Shown: positions 1-6,534 of the stretch, one piece after another
Layout: each line of letters starts with the position of its first letter
Position numbering within the stretch: position 1 is the first letter of the stretch
Position numbers and translations under genes: made by a program
Notes under the pieces: generated by a model
What the model saw: only the letters and a program-made list of their open reading frames with translations
The model's database searches: none
Told to the model about the DNA's origin: nothing
Assembly: GCA_002696705.1 (NCBI GenBank)
Contig: NZSH01000003.1
Span: 1-7,511, forward strand
Direction: 5' to 3'
Origin: Woeseiaceae bacterium
GTDB lineage: Bacteria > Acidobacteriota > Vicinamibacteria > Vicinamibacterales > UBA823
Length of the DNA stretch: 7,511 nt

Positions 1-2
1 AT

Positions 3-497
3 ATATTTGCGTCGGATGAATCAAACAGTAAACCGATTGATCTCAATCTTCCAGCAGGGGAATGGGAATTTGCGCCTTTGGCCTTCGCAGAAGAAGGCAG
101 CCAATACAGTTACAGTTCAAGACAAGGTTCTAACGCGATCAATCAACTTATTGAAGGACTCCAGCGAACAGACGAGAGACGGCAACTTATGCAAGTTGTC
201 GAAACAGAGCAAGAAGCTGACATTATGCTGGAAATTGTGGCCACACAAGTCATGGGAACCATTAAAGGCGCCAACATCTTTCGAGACGGAGACACTCAAG
301 GAACAGTATCAAGTACTGTGCGAGAAGACGTTATCCTCGCACGCTTGGTAATTCCCAACATGGTTTTCACGACGGATTTTCTAGGCGCAAAAGATGACAG
401 GTTGCGAGGGCCAGGTGAAAACGCCGCAGCCATGATTGAGGAGTGGATAAGCAGAAACTTGGACGCCCTTCAGCAATTAATTGGCACAAGCTATTAA
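3..497 (+). CDS. Unrecognised protein, C-terminal part (5' end outside window)
   Basis: The frame is open from the left edge to a TAA at 495-497, giving 164 residues with no start that must be used; a TTG at 78 is in frame but the coding signal continues upstream of it. I do not recognise a named family. The visible part starts with a stretch reading IFASDES, which could be the end of a signal peptide (small residue before S), so only a short N-terminus may be missing; this is a guess. It then has a Gly/Tyr/Ser-rich segment, a helix with charged residues (LIEGLQRTDERRQ), a segment typical of a strand-helix-strand unit (MQVVETEQEADIMLEIVATQ), a second beta-rich part and an amphipathic C-terminal helix (AAAMIEEWISRNLDALQQ). 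The pattern of short helix, 'VVE...EADI.LEI' and terminal helix resembles small exported proteins of unknown function seen in Acidobacteriota-like genomes. It runs in the same direction as the next gene with a 37-nt gap. Confidence 0.7.
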   Translation: MFASDESNSKPIDLNLPAGEWEFAPLAFAEEGSQYSYSSRQGSNAINQLIEGLQRTDERRQLMQVVETEQEADIMLEIVATQVMGTIKGANIFRDGDTQGTVSSTVREDVILARLVIPNMVFTTDFLGAKDDRLRGPGENAAAMIEEWISRNLDALQQLIGTSY

Positions 498-534
498 AAA
501 CCAAACGGAAAACAACTTGTTAAACCATTCGTCA

Positions 535-3500
535 ATGTGGCGACGGACCTCTTGTACGCTTGCGATTATCTTCTCCGCATCTCTCATTCTTAATGCACTT
601 GACCATGAGCACCTACTCAATTCAACTTGGAGCGGACAAGTAGATGCGATCGAATTTAATCGTGATATTTTGCCAATTTTCGAAAACTCATGCACAGTAT
701 GTCACGGACCAGCCATTCAGGAAGCAGGACTACGTCTCGACACAGAAATCGCAGTTTTGGTTGGCGGTATAAGTGGACATACGTTTATCCCTGGAGAAAG
801 TGAAGAGAGCTTACTCGTTAAACATTTACTGGGACAGAACGTTCCACAAATGCCATTTAACGAGACGCCGTTACCACCCAAGACGATCGCCCTTATTCGT
901 AGCTGGATCGATTCTTCAAAACTGACTTCTTTTAAAACGACGACCTCCTCAGAAAACGCATCTCACTGGGCCTACGTCAAACCTGAACGTCCTCCTCTTC
1001 CTGAAGTTCACACTACCGACTGGGCACGTAACCCTATTGATCGTTTCGTGCTAAGTACCCTAGAAGGCGAAAATCTATCACCTTCACCAGAAGCATCTTC
1101 GGCAACCTTGCTGCGCCGATTAACTCTCGACCTTACAGGTCTACCACCAACGGTTCAGGAACTCGATGCTTTTCTTGCCGACAGTAGTCCTACTGCCTAT
1201 GAAGCAACAGTTGAGCGTTTGCTGGCTTCGCCTCACTACGGTGAACGCTGGGCAAGACCCTGGCTTGATCTTGCACGCTATGCAGATACGGACGGTTACG
1301 AAAAAGATCTTCCTAGAACTATTTGGAAATATCGTGATTGGGTCATAAAAGCGTTCAACGACGAGATGTCATTCAAGCAATTCACTATCGAGCAAATTGC
1401 CGGAGATATGCTGCCCAATCCAACAATTGATCAACAAATTGCTACAGGTTTTCACCGCAATACGTTGTCAAATAAAGAAGGTGGAGTGGATGATGAAGAA
1501 GCACGCTGGGAGACACTAGTCGATCGAGTGAATACCACCGCAAGCGTGTGGTTAGGTTCAACAATTGCTTGCGCACAGTGCCACACGCACAAATTCGATC
1601 CGTTTAGCCACGAAGAGTACTACAAATTGCTAGCTTTTTTTAACAACGTTGACTATGAAATCGAGATACCGGACGGTCTTGCGCAGGGAGAATCTTGGGT
1701 AGTCGAACCTGAACTCACTCTACCAACAAGTGAACAAGCTATCCAGAGGCAAGTAATCTCCGAAGAACTGGATAGATTGCGTAACACGCTCGAAACGAAC
1801 ACGCCTGAACTTGATACAGCTCAATACATTTGGGAGAGTGAGGTAAACCAGGCAGATAACACTTGGACGATCCTGACTCCGATTGAGCACAAATCAGAAG
1901 GTGGTGCAACTCTAACTCGACTCAGAGACGACTCAATACTGGCAAGCGGTCTCAATCCAGAGGCGGACACTTACACCATCACTGCGACTACTGAATTTCG
2001 AGGTATTACGGGTATCCGCTTGGAGCTTCTCGAAGACACTTCATTGCCAGCAAATGGCCCCGGGAGAGATGAGGAAGGTAATTTCTTCCTTAGCAAATTT
2101 GATGTTCTGATTGCTCCAATAGGTTCTCCTAGATTGAGCACTACCCTTTCTTTCACTGACGTCATGACTAATGACTGGCAAGCCGGTTACGAAGTGACTC
2201 GTGCACTCAGAGAAGCACAGGAGGCTGGTGGTTGGGCTTTAAGTGAAAAGGGTTCGAAAACTCAAGGCACAACTCAGTCGGTATTCTTACCGACTAGTCC
2301 GTTCGGTTTTGATGTAGGCACTCACATAACCGTACGCCTCGCTCACAACATGAAGCGTGCGAGCAGGAACATCGGTCGTTTTAGGTTATCAATAACGACG
2401 GATGGCGATCCCACAACCATTGTCCAAGTACCTATTAGTCTTCACTCAACACTTAAAACACCTCTTGCCAACCGGACAACAAAGGAAGCCTCAGAATTAG
2501 CATCGGTGCATCGGACACTTACACCACTTCTACAGCCGATTCGCGACCGGATACAAATCCTAGAAACTCGTTTGGTCGATCTTGAGATTCCGACAGCAAT
2601 GATCATACGTGAACGTGAGTTGGACGACCGACCTTCAGCCAGAATGCGGTTTCGTGGCACGTTTACGCTGCCAGGAAGAAAAGTCTTTGCTGACGTACCG
2701 AACGTTCTTCATCCTTTTCCAGATGGTCAAGAACTGAATCGATTAGGCCTTGCGCACTGGTTAGTTGATGATGACAACCCTCTCGTTGGACGAGTGACGG
2801 TTAATCGCCTCTGGGAGAATTTATTCGGGCGTGGTTTGGTTGAAACCAGCGAAGACTTCGGCACTGAAGGAGCCACACCAACACACCAGAATCTGTTGGA
2901 CTGGCTCGCGGTCGAATTCGTCGAGGGGAACTGGAGCCCAAAGAAAATCCTGCGAACCATCGTGACATCTTCGACTTATCGGCAAGACTCTCGTGGGCAT
3001 GAAGCGTTACAGAACCGTGATCCCTATAATTTACTCCTCGCCCGTGGACCCCGTTTCCGTGTTGAAGCGGAAATGGTTCGAGACATCGCACTATCAGTCA
3101 GTGGCCTACTCAACAGAAAAATTGGAGGACCCAGCGTCCATCCGTACCAACCGGATGGAGTTTGGAACCGTCCATATAGCGATGACCAGTGGATCATGAG
3201 TGACGGAATAGACAGGTATCGGCGAGGGCTGTATACCTTTGTTCGCCGCACAGCCCCATATCCAAGCATGACCACCTTTGATGCGCCCAGTCGAGAATTC
3301 ACGCAAGCCAGACGAATAAATACAAATACACCATTGCAGGCACTAACAACGTTAAATGACCCTGTATTTTTTGAGGCAGCACAACATCTCGCAGCACGGA
3401 TTTTTCGAGAAACTGATCCTCGCGCGACTATTGCGGCAAGAATTAGGCATGCCTTTCGACTCGTACTCTCACGCGAGCCAAATCACAATGAACTAAACGC

Positions 3501-3672
3501 GCTGACACAATTTTACAGACAAGAACTGGCTCGATTAGATTCCAATTTGGTTTCGGCTGGCCACATAGTAAGCGGTGGTCCGAATCCAGGCTTGAGTACC
3601 ACCGAACTCGCCGCTTGGACAATGCTCAGTAATGTAATGTTAAATCTTGACGAAACAATCACGAAAGAGTAA
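535..3672 (+). CDS. Exported PSCyt1-DUF1549-DUF1553 cytochrome-like protein
   Basis: This 1045-residue protein has the full architecture known from Planctomycetota and relatives. Residues 1-22 form a Sec-type signal or membrane anchor (MWRRT, then a hydrophobic run). PSCyt1 covers about 35-120, with a c-type heme motif CTVCH at 53-57 and Met106 in a QMP context as a likely distal ligand. PSCyt2/DUF1549 covers about 166-374, starting at NPIDRFVL and holding a second CxxCH, CAQCH at 346-350, followed by THKFDP. A beta-rich insert (about 420-640) contains the GPGR...GNFFLSKF signature at 508-522 and is flanked by helical, coiled-coil-like segments (about 399-418 and 650-685). PSD1/DUF1553 covers about 705-1000 ([23 protein letters not shown] at 748-760, [13 protein letters not shown]), and the C-terminus [26 protein letters not shown] tail appears complete. 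I chose ATG 535 because a signal peptide follows directly; the frame is open upstream to a TTG at 481, which would overlap the preceding gene by 17 nt. No clear ribosome binding site marks either. It probably works in the periplasm; its substrate is unknown, and electron transfer or carbohydrate-related roles are only suggestions. Confidence 0.93.
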   Translation: MWRRTSCTLAIIFSASLILNALDHEHLLNSTWSGQVDAIEFNRDILPIFENSCTVCHGPAIQEAGLRLDTEIAVLVGGISGHTFIPGESEESLLVKHLLGQNVPQMPFNETPLPPKTIALIRSWIDSSKLTSFKTTTSSENASHWAYVKPERPPLPEVHTTDWARNPIDRFVLSTLEGENLSPSPEASSATLLRRLTLDLTGLPPTVQELDAFLADSSPTAYEATVERLLASPHYGERWARPWLDLARYADTDGYEKDLPRTIWKYRDWVIKAFNDEMSFKQFTIEQIAGDMLPNPTIDQQIATGFHRNTLSNKEGGVDDEEARWETLVDRVNTTASVWLGSTIACAQCHTHKFDPFSHEEYYKLLAFFNNVDYEIEIPDGLAQGESWVVEPELTLPTSEQAIQRQVISEELDRLRNTLETNTPELDTAQYIWESEVNQADNTWTILTPIEHKSEGGATLTRLRDDSILASGLNPEADTYTITATTEFRGITGIRLELLEDTSLPANGPGRDEEGNFFLSKFDVLIAPIGSPRLSTTLSFTDVMTNDWQAGYEVTRALREAQEAGGWALSEKGSKTQGTTQSVFLPTSPFGFDVGTHITVRLAHNMKRASRNIGRFRLSITTDGDPTTIVQVPISLHSTLKTPLANRTTKEASELASVHRTLTPLLQPIRDRIQILETRLVDLEIPTAMIIRERELDDRPSARMRFRGTFTLPGRKVFADVPNVLHPFPDGQELNRLGLAHWLVDDDNPLVGRVTVNRLWENLFGRGLVETSEDFGTEGATPTHQNLLDWLAVEFVEGNWSPKKILRTIVTSSTYRQDSRGHEALQNRDPYNLLLARGPRFRVEAEMVRDIALSVSGLLNRKIGGPSVHPYQPDGVWNRPYSDDQWIMSDGIDRYRRGLYTFVRRTAPYPSMTTFDAPSREFTQARRINTNTPLQALTTLNDPVFFEAAQHLAARIFRETDPRATIAARIRHAFRLVLSREPNHNELNALTQFYRQELARLDSNLVSAGHIVSGGPNPGLSTTELAAWTMLSNVMLNLDETITKE
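3663..3669 (+). promoter_or_regulatory. Ribosome binding site for the DUF1501 gene
   Basis: GAAAGAG lies 5 nt before the GTG at 3675 and overlaps the last codons of the upstream gene. It is the only purine-rich element near this start and supports GTG initiation. With only 2 nt between the stop of one gene and the start of the next, translational coupling is likely. Confidence 0.55.
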
Positions 3673-3674
3673 CT

Positions 3675-5156
3675 GTGAGCCATTATCCTCGTAAGTCCTA
3701 CTCTCAGCGGCTTCAGGCGATTACCCGTCGGCATTTCTTCGAACAAACGGGATTCGGAATAGGAGGAGCTGCGTTGTGGAATTTATTAGGCCTAGACTTG
3801 TCAGCCAATCCTCTTCAAACAGAAGCTAGTGAATCGGTGACAGACCCATTGAGGGCGAAAGCATCTCACTTTCCAAACAAAGCCAAAAACATTATCTATC
3901 TCTTTCAAGCTGGTGCTCCATCGCATCTAGACCTCTTCGATTTTAAACCAACCCTTCAGGAAATGAACGGACAGGATTGTCCGGAAGAGCTCCTCTCAGG
4001 TGAGCGATTTGCCTTTATTGAAGGAGTGCCGAAACTACTTGGTTCTCCTTATGACTTCAAACGTTACGGACAGTCAGGAGCAGAACTATCAGAGCTCCTA
4101 CCTCATCTCTCCACTGTGGTTGACGATATAGCATTCATTAAGTCGGTAAAGACTACCCAGTTCAACCATGCGCCTGCTCAGATTTTTATGAATACTGGTC
4201 ATCAAATTGTTGGGCGACCTAGTATGGGTTCTTGGCTGACCTACGGTTTAGGTAGTGAAAACAGGGATCTTCCAGGATTTGTCGTACTTTTGTCAGGTGA
4301 AAATGATCCAGATGGAGGCAAGTCCTGCTGGGCTAACGGGTTCTTACCCTCCGTGTACCAAGGTGTGCAATTTAGATCGCAGGGAGACCCAGTACTGTTT
4401 CTTACGGACCCAGACGGTGTAACTCGATCAGCGAGACGCAATTCGCTCGACACCATCAAAACATTGAATGAGTTACATCGAAAAACTGTAACGGACCCTG
4501 AAATCGATACAAGAATTGCATCCTACGAAATGGCTTACCGGATGCAAACTAGTGTTCCAGAGCTCATGGATATTGATGCAGAACCAGCGTCAATTCACGA
4601 AATGTATGGGACCGAACCTGGCCAGTCCTCGTTTGCCAATAATTGTCTATTGGCAAGGCGCCTCATAGAACGTGGCGTCCGGTTTGTGCAGCTGTACCAC
4701 TGGGGCTGGGATCACCATGGCAACGATAGCACTAACGATATCGCAACAGCTTTGCCTAAACTGTGCAAAGAAACCGACCGAGCCTCGGCGGCCTTACTAC
4801 GGGATCTCAAGCAACGAGGCCTACTAGACGAAACACTTGTGATTTGGGGTGGTGAATTCGGTCGTACCGCAATGAATGAAGGACGTAACCAATCAAAATT
4901 TATTGGCCGCGACCATCATCCAAGAGCCTTCACGATGTGGATGGCAGGCGGTGGAATCAAGGGTGGCACGACCGTTGGTCGCACAGACGACTTTGGGTAC
5001 AATATTGTTGAAGATCCAGTTGACGTTCACGACCTTCATGCCACAGCACTTCATCTGTTGGGAATCGACCACACTCGATTGACCTATCGTTTCCAAGGTC
5101 GTGATTTTCGACTGACCGATGTAGCGGGAAATGTCATTACACAAATACTTACCTAG
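3675..5156 (+). CDS. DUF1501 (sulfatase-like) protein with Tat leader
   Basis: This 493-residue protein belongs to the DUF1501 family, a branch of the alkaline phosphatase/sulfatase superfamily. It begins with GTG; no in-frame ATG occurs before the conserved core. The N-terminus carries a twin-arginine-like signal, ITRRHFF at 16-22 followed by a mildly hydrophobic [10 protein letters not shown] stretch, so export in a folded state is likely. Conserved blocks follow in family order: [19 protein letters not shown] (72-90), [15 protein letters not shown] starting at 163, [24 protein letters not shown] (342-351), IWGGEFGRT (390-398) and [17 protein letters not shown], with D413-H414-H415. The Asp/His residues in the SHLDLFD, WDHH and DHH blocks are the expected metal-site candidates. 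Length is normal for the family and nothing is broken. It sits 2 nt after the DUF1549/DUF1553 gene, the usual partner of DUF1501 proteins in these phyla, so the two products probably act together outside the cytoplasm. The catalytic activity and substrate are not known from sequence; sulfatase activity should not be assumed, since the classical C/S-x-P-x-R formylglycine motif was not seen. Confidence 0.94.
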   Translation: MSHYPRKSYSQRLQAITRRHFFEQTGFGIGGAALWNLLGLDLSANPLQTEASESVTDPLRAKASHFPNKAKNIIYLFQAGAPSHLDLFDFKPTLQEMNGQDCPEELLSGERFAFIEGVPKLLGSPYDFKRYGQSGAELSELLPHLSTVVDDIAFIKSVKTTQFNHAPAQIFMNTGHQIVGRPSMGSWLTYGLGSENRDLPGFVVLLSGENDPDGGKSCWANGFLPSVYQGVQFRSQGDPVLFLTDPDGVTRSARRNSLDTIKTLNELHRKTVTDPEIDTRIASYEMAYRMQTSVPELMDIDAEPASIHEMYGTEPGQSSFANNCLLARRLIERGVRFVQLYHWGWDHHGNDSTNDIATALPKLCKETDRASAALLRDLKQRGLLDETLVIWGGEFGRTAMNEGRNQSKFIGRDHHPRAFTMWMAGGGIKGGTTVGRTDDFGYNIVEDPVDVHDLHATALHLLGIDHTRLTYRFQGRDFRLTDVAGNVITQILT

Positions 5157-5226
5157 CGCCCGCTACTTTGCAACGTCATAACCCATAAAGATAACTTTTG
5201 ACATACCTACGTTAGTCCTACACTTT
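5157..5226. other. Convergent intergenic gap
   Basis: These 70 bases separate the ends of the + strand DUF1501 gene and the - strand FAH gene. There is no GC-rich hairpin followed by a T run on either strand. The only dyad is CGTTAG (5210-5215) with CTAACG (5227-5232, overlapping the FAH stop), 11 nt apart, which is weak. Termination here may be Rho-dependent or rely on transcript collision. Confidence 0.6.
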
Positions 5227-6330
5227 CTAACGAGGCATCACATCTTCCCAGCGCATAACTGGATTCGACAGCGTTCCTATTCCTTCAACCGAACATTCAG
5301 CCACATCTCCTGGCTCCATAAACACCGGTGGTGTTCTGGCATATCCGACACCACCAGGGGTGCCGGTGGCGATCACGTCGCCGGGTTGCAAAATAATATT
5401 GTTCGACACAAATTGAACTAACTCGTCGACACTATGCTGCATCAATTCAGTATTCGCATCCTGCATTAGTTCACCAGAAAGGCGAAACTGAATGTCAAGA
5501 GAGTGTGGATTTTCTACGAACTCAGCTGGCACAATAAATGGTCCAAGCGGTGCAAACGTGTCACTTCCTTTCCACACCAACCAGTCTGATCCATAGCGAT
5601 TATCGCCACGACCTTCTCGATCGCCCACATCGTTCATCATCGTGTATCCAAAAATATGTTGCCGAGCCTCTTCAAGAGGCAGATGGCTTGCCGGTTGCCC
5701 GATGACGATTGCAAATTCACATTCCCAATCTATCTGCTCGCGCTTAGGTTTCAATAGAATTGGATCGCCATCTCCAATCACGATACTAGCCGGCTTATTA
5801 AATAAATATGGATTCTGTCGTGTATCGCTAGCTTCTCGCTTCCAGAAATGATCCATCGACTGAGGAGCACCATCCACAGCTTTGGCATCAGACATCTCAG
5901 CAGCTAAACCAGTCGTCATCTCCGTCATGTGTTCCCGATAGTTAAGCGCTGCGGACAGAACAACGTTTGGTTTGACTGGTGGAAAGATGTGCAATTCCGA
6001 AAGGTCGTACACATAGCTCAACTTTCTTGAAGAATCAATCGTGGGAACAACCGCATCGACGATCGCATGAATGCGGTCCCGTAAACCTATCTCATAGCGA
6101 CCAATCAACTCCTTCATGTCGGTCGGCATCGGCAACTTGACCCACAGTGGCTCATGTCGCTCCATAGAAGTATTGGCAATCACTAGATCGATGACATGCT
6201 GATCACGCAAGACGACGCCCAAAAGCTCTCGTCCGTCGTATTCAAAAGTACCCAATTTGAATGGTTCTGTAGAACCATTTGCTGGGATTGCTAGAAGCAA
6301 CAACAAAAGAACGCGACTGATTAATAGCAT
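5227..6330 (-). CDS. Fumarylacetoacetate hydrolase family enzyme with signal peptide
   Basis: The 367-residue product begins with a classic Sec signal: MLLISR, a run of six leucines at 8-13, then A17-N18-G19 before S20 as a probable cleavage site. The mature protein starts as FAH-family N-domains normally do (FKLGTFEYDGRELLGVV, 24-40). The catalytic domain shows PPVKPNVVLSAALNYREHMTE (117-137) with the HxxE pair H134/E137, metal-ligand candidates E203 and E205 in DWECEFAIVIG and D234 in MMNDVGDREGR, K254 in VWKGSDTFAPLGP, and the closing block ATGTPGGVG (321-329). All key residues for divalent-metal C-C bond hydrolysis or decarboxylation of 2-oxo-acids are present, so the enzyme is probably active. 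Members act as acylpyruvases, oxaloacetate decarboxylases, or hydrolases and isomerases of aromatic catabolism; the exact substrate cannot be read here. Residues about 139-172 form a longer loop than usual between the HxxE block and the FNKPAS block. It is divergent from the CstA-like gene and convergent with DUF1501. Confidence 0.92.
   Translation of the reverse strand: MLLISRVLLLLLLAIPANGSTEPFKLGTFEYDGRELLGVVLRDQHVIDLVIANTSMERHEPLWVKLPMPTDMKELIGRYEIGLRDRIHAIVDAVVPTIDSSRKLSYVYDLSELHIFPPVKPNVVLSAALNYREHMTEMTTGLAAEMSDAKAVDGAPQSMDHFWKREASDTRQNPYLFNKPASIVIGDGDPILLKPKREQIDWECEFAIVIGQPASHLPLEEARQHIFGYTMMNDVGDREGRGDNRYGSDWLVWKGSDTFAPLGPFIVPAEFVENPHSLDIQFRLSGELMQDANTELMQHSVDELVQFVSNNIILQPGDVIATGTPGGVGYARTPPVFMEPGDVAECSVEGIGTLSNPVMRWEDVMPR
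6274..6330 (-). other. Sec signal peptide of the FAH-family enzyme
   Basis: Residues 1-19: a positively charged residue at 6, a hydrophobic core of mostly leucine, and an AxG-type cleavage site before S20. The homologous domain starts only at about residue 24, so the segment is an addition to the family core. No other in-frame ATG lies between, so a shorter cytoplasmic form would need a rare start codon. Confidence 0.75.
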
Positions 6331-6341
6331 AAAAATAAAGA

Positions 6342-6345
6342 CTCC
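6342..6345 (-). promoter_or_regulatory. Possible ribosome binding site for the FAH gene
   Basis: On the minus strand GGAG lies 11 nt before the ATG, followed by a T-rich spacer. The spacing is somewhat long but it is the only Shine-Dalgarno-like element there. It supports the start that includes the signal peptide. Confidence 0.4.
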
Positions 6346-6398
6346 AAGCAGTCAATGAGGCACAATCTTACTCAGCATAGGTACAAATAGCTCGCAAG

Positions 6399-6420
6399 TT
6401 GCATCCCTCACCAAATGCAA
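6399..6420. repeat. Inverted repeat TTGCAT-N10-ATGCAA, possible operator
   Basis: Two perfect 6-bp arms are separated by 10 nt, 22 bp in all, so the arm centres are about 16 bp (roughly one and a half helical turns) apart, a layout compatible with binding of a dimeric regulator. It sits in the middle of the divergent promoter region. A 6-bp dyad can occur by chance in 200 bases, so its function is only suggested by position. Confidence 0.35.
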
Positions 6421-6487
6421 AACAGTTAATTGCTTGATAAGTTGTCCAAAAAAAAAGGCTCGTGTGACACAAAAAACGAAGTGAGCC

Positions 6488-6517
6488 ATGGAACCTACTC
6501 ATTATCAGACGTTATGA
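6488..6517 (+). other. Tiny upstream ORF, MEPTHYQTL
   Basis: ATG at 6488, nine codons, TGA at 6515-6517. A purine-rich GAAGTGAG lies just upstream (6478-6485), only 2 nt before the ATG, so spacing is poor. Its stop overlaps the start of a second tiny ORF. It could be a leader peptide for the CstA-like gene or chance. Confidence 0.2.
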
Positions 6518-6534
6518 TGTTTTTCACAAGATGA
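6514..6534 (+). other. Tiny upstream ORF, MMFFTR, overlapping the CstA-like start
   Basis: ATGATG at 6514-6519 opens a six-codon frame that ends with TGA at 6532-6534, giving an ATGA overlap with the CstA-like ATG at 6531. Such overlaps often mediate translational coupling. The CstA-like start has no Shine-Dalgarno of its own, which would fit coupling, but the frame is very short. Confidence 0.2.

Larger units (their letters stand above)
6331..6530. promoter_or_regulatory. Divergent intergenic region between FAH and CstA-like genes
   Basis: These 200 bases must hold the promoters of both divergent genes. I found no convincing -35/-10 pair with 16-18 nt spacing on either strand. Contents: a perfect 6-bp inverted repeat (6399-6420), a run of nine A (6448-6456), a small perfect dyad GTGTGACAC (6462-6470), and two tiny ORFs before the CstA-like start. 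A shared regulator acting on both genes is possible. Confidence 0.55.

Noticed and set aside
7..351. Plus-strand open frame of 114 codons starting at position 7
   Set aside because: It overlaps the other frame (3-497) almost fully; its product is rich in Lys, Ser and Trp with no protein-like pattern, whereas the 3-497 frame has regular helix/strand periodicity.
481..534. TTG at 481 as the start of the DUF1549/DUF1553 gene
   Set aside because: It would put 18 polar residues before the signal peptide and overlap the preceding gene without a ribosome binding site; ATG 535 places the signal at the N-terminus. Not fully excluded.
2727..3302. Several overlapping open frames on the minus strand within the DUF1549/DUF1553 gene
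   Set aside because: They are antisense to a strongly conserved coding region, have low-complexity Arg/Ser-rich products and no family resemblance.
5210..5232. CGTTAG / CTAACG inverted repeat at the convergent gene ends as a terminator
   Set aside because: Six base pairs with about half AT, an 11-nt loop and no T run on either side; too weak for an intrinsic terminator.
6448..6456. Run of nine A as a slippage site or promoter element
   Set aside because: It lies in non-coding DNA and no matching promoter hexamers at suitable spacing were found; probably only AT-rich intergenic sequence.
6462..6470. GTGTGACAC containing a TGTGA half-site, as a CRP-type operator for the CstA-like gene
   Set aside because: Only one half-site is present; no TCACA at the required 6-nt spacing. 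The nearest TCACA is more than 50 bp away.
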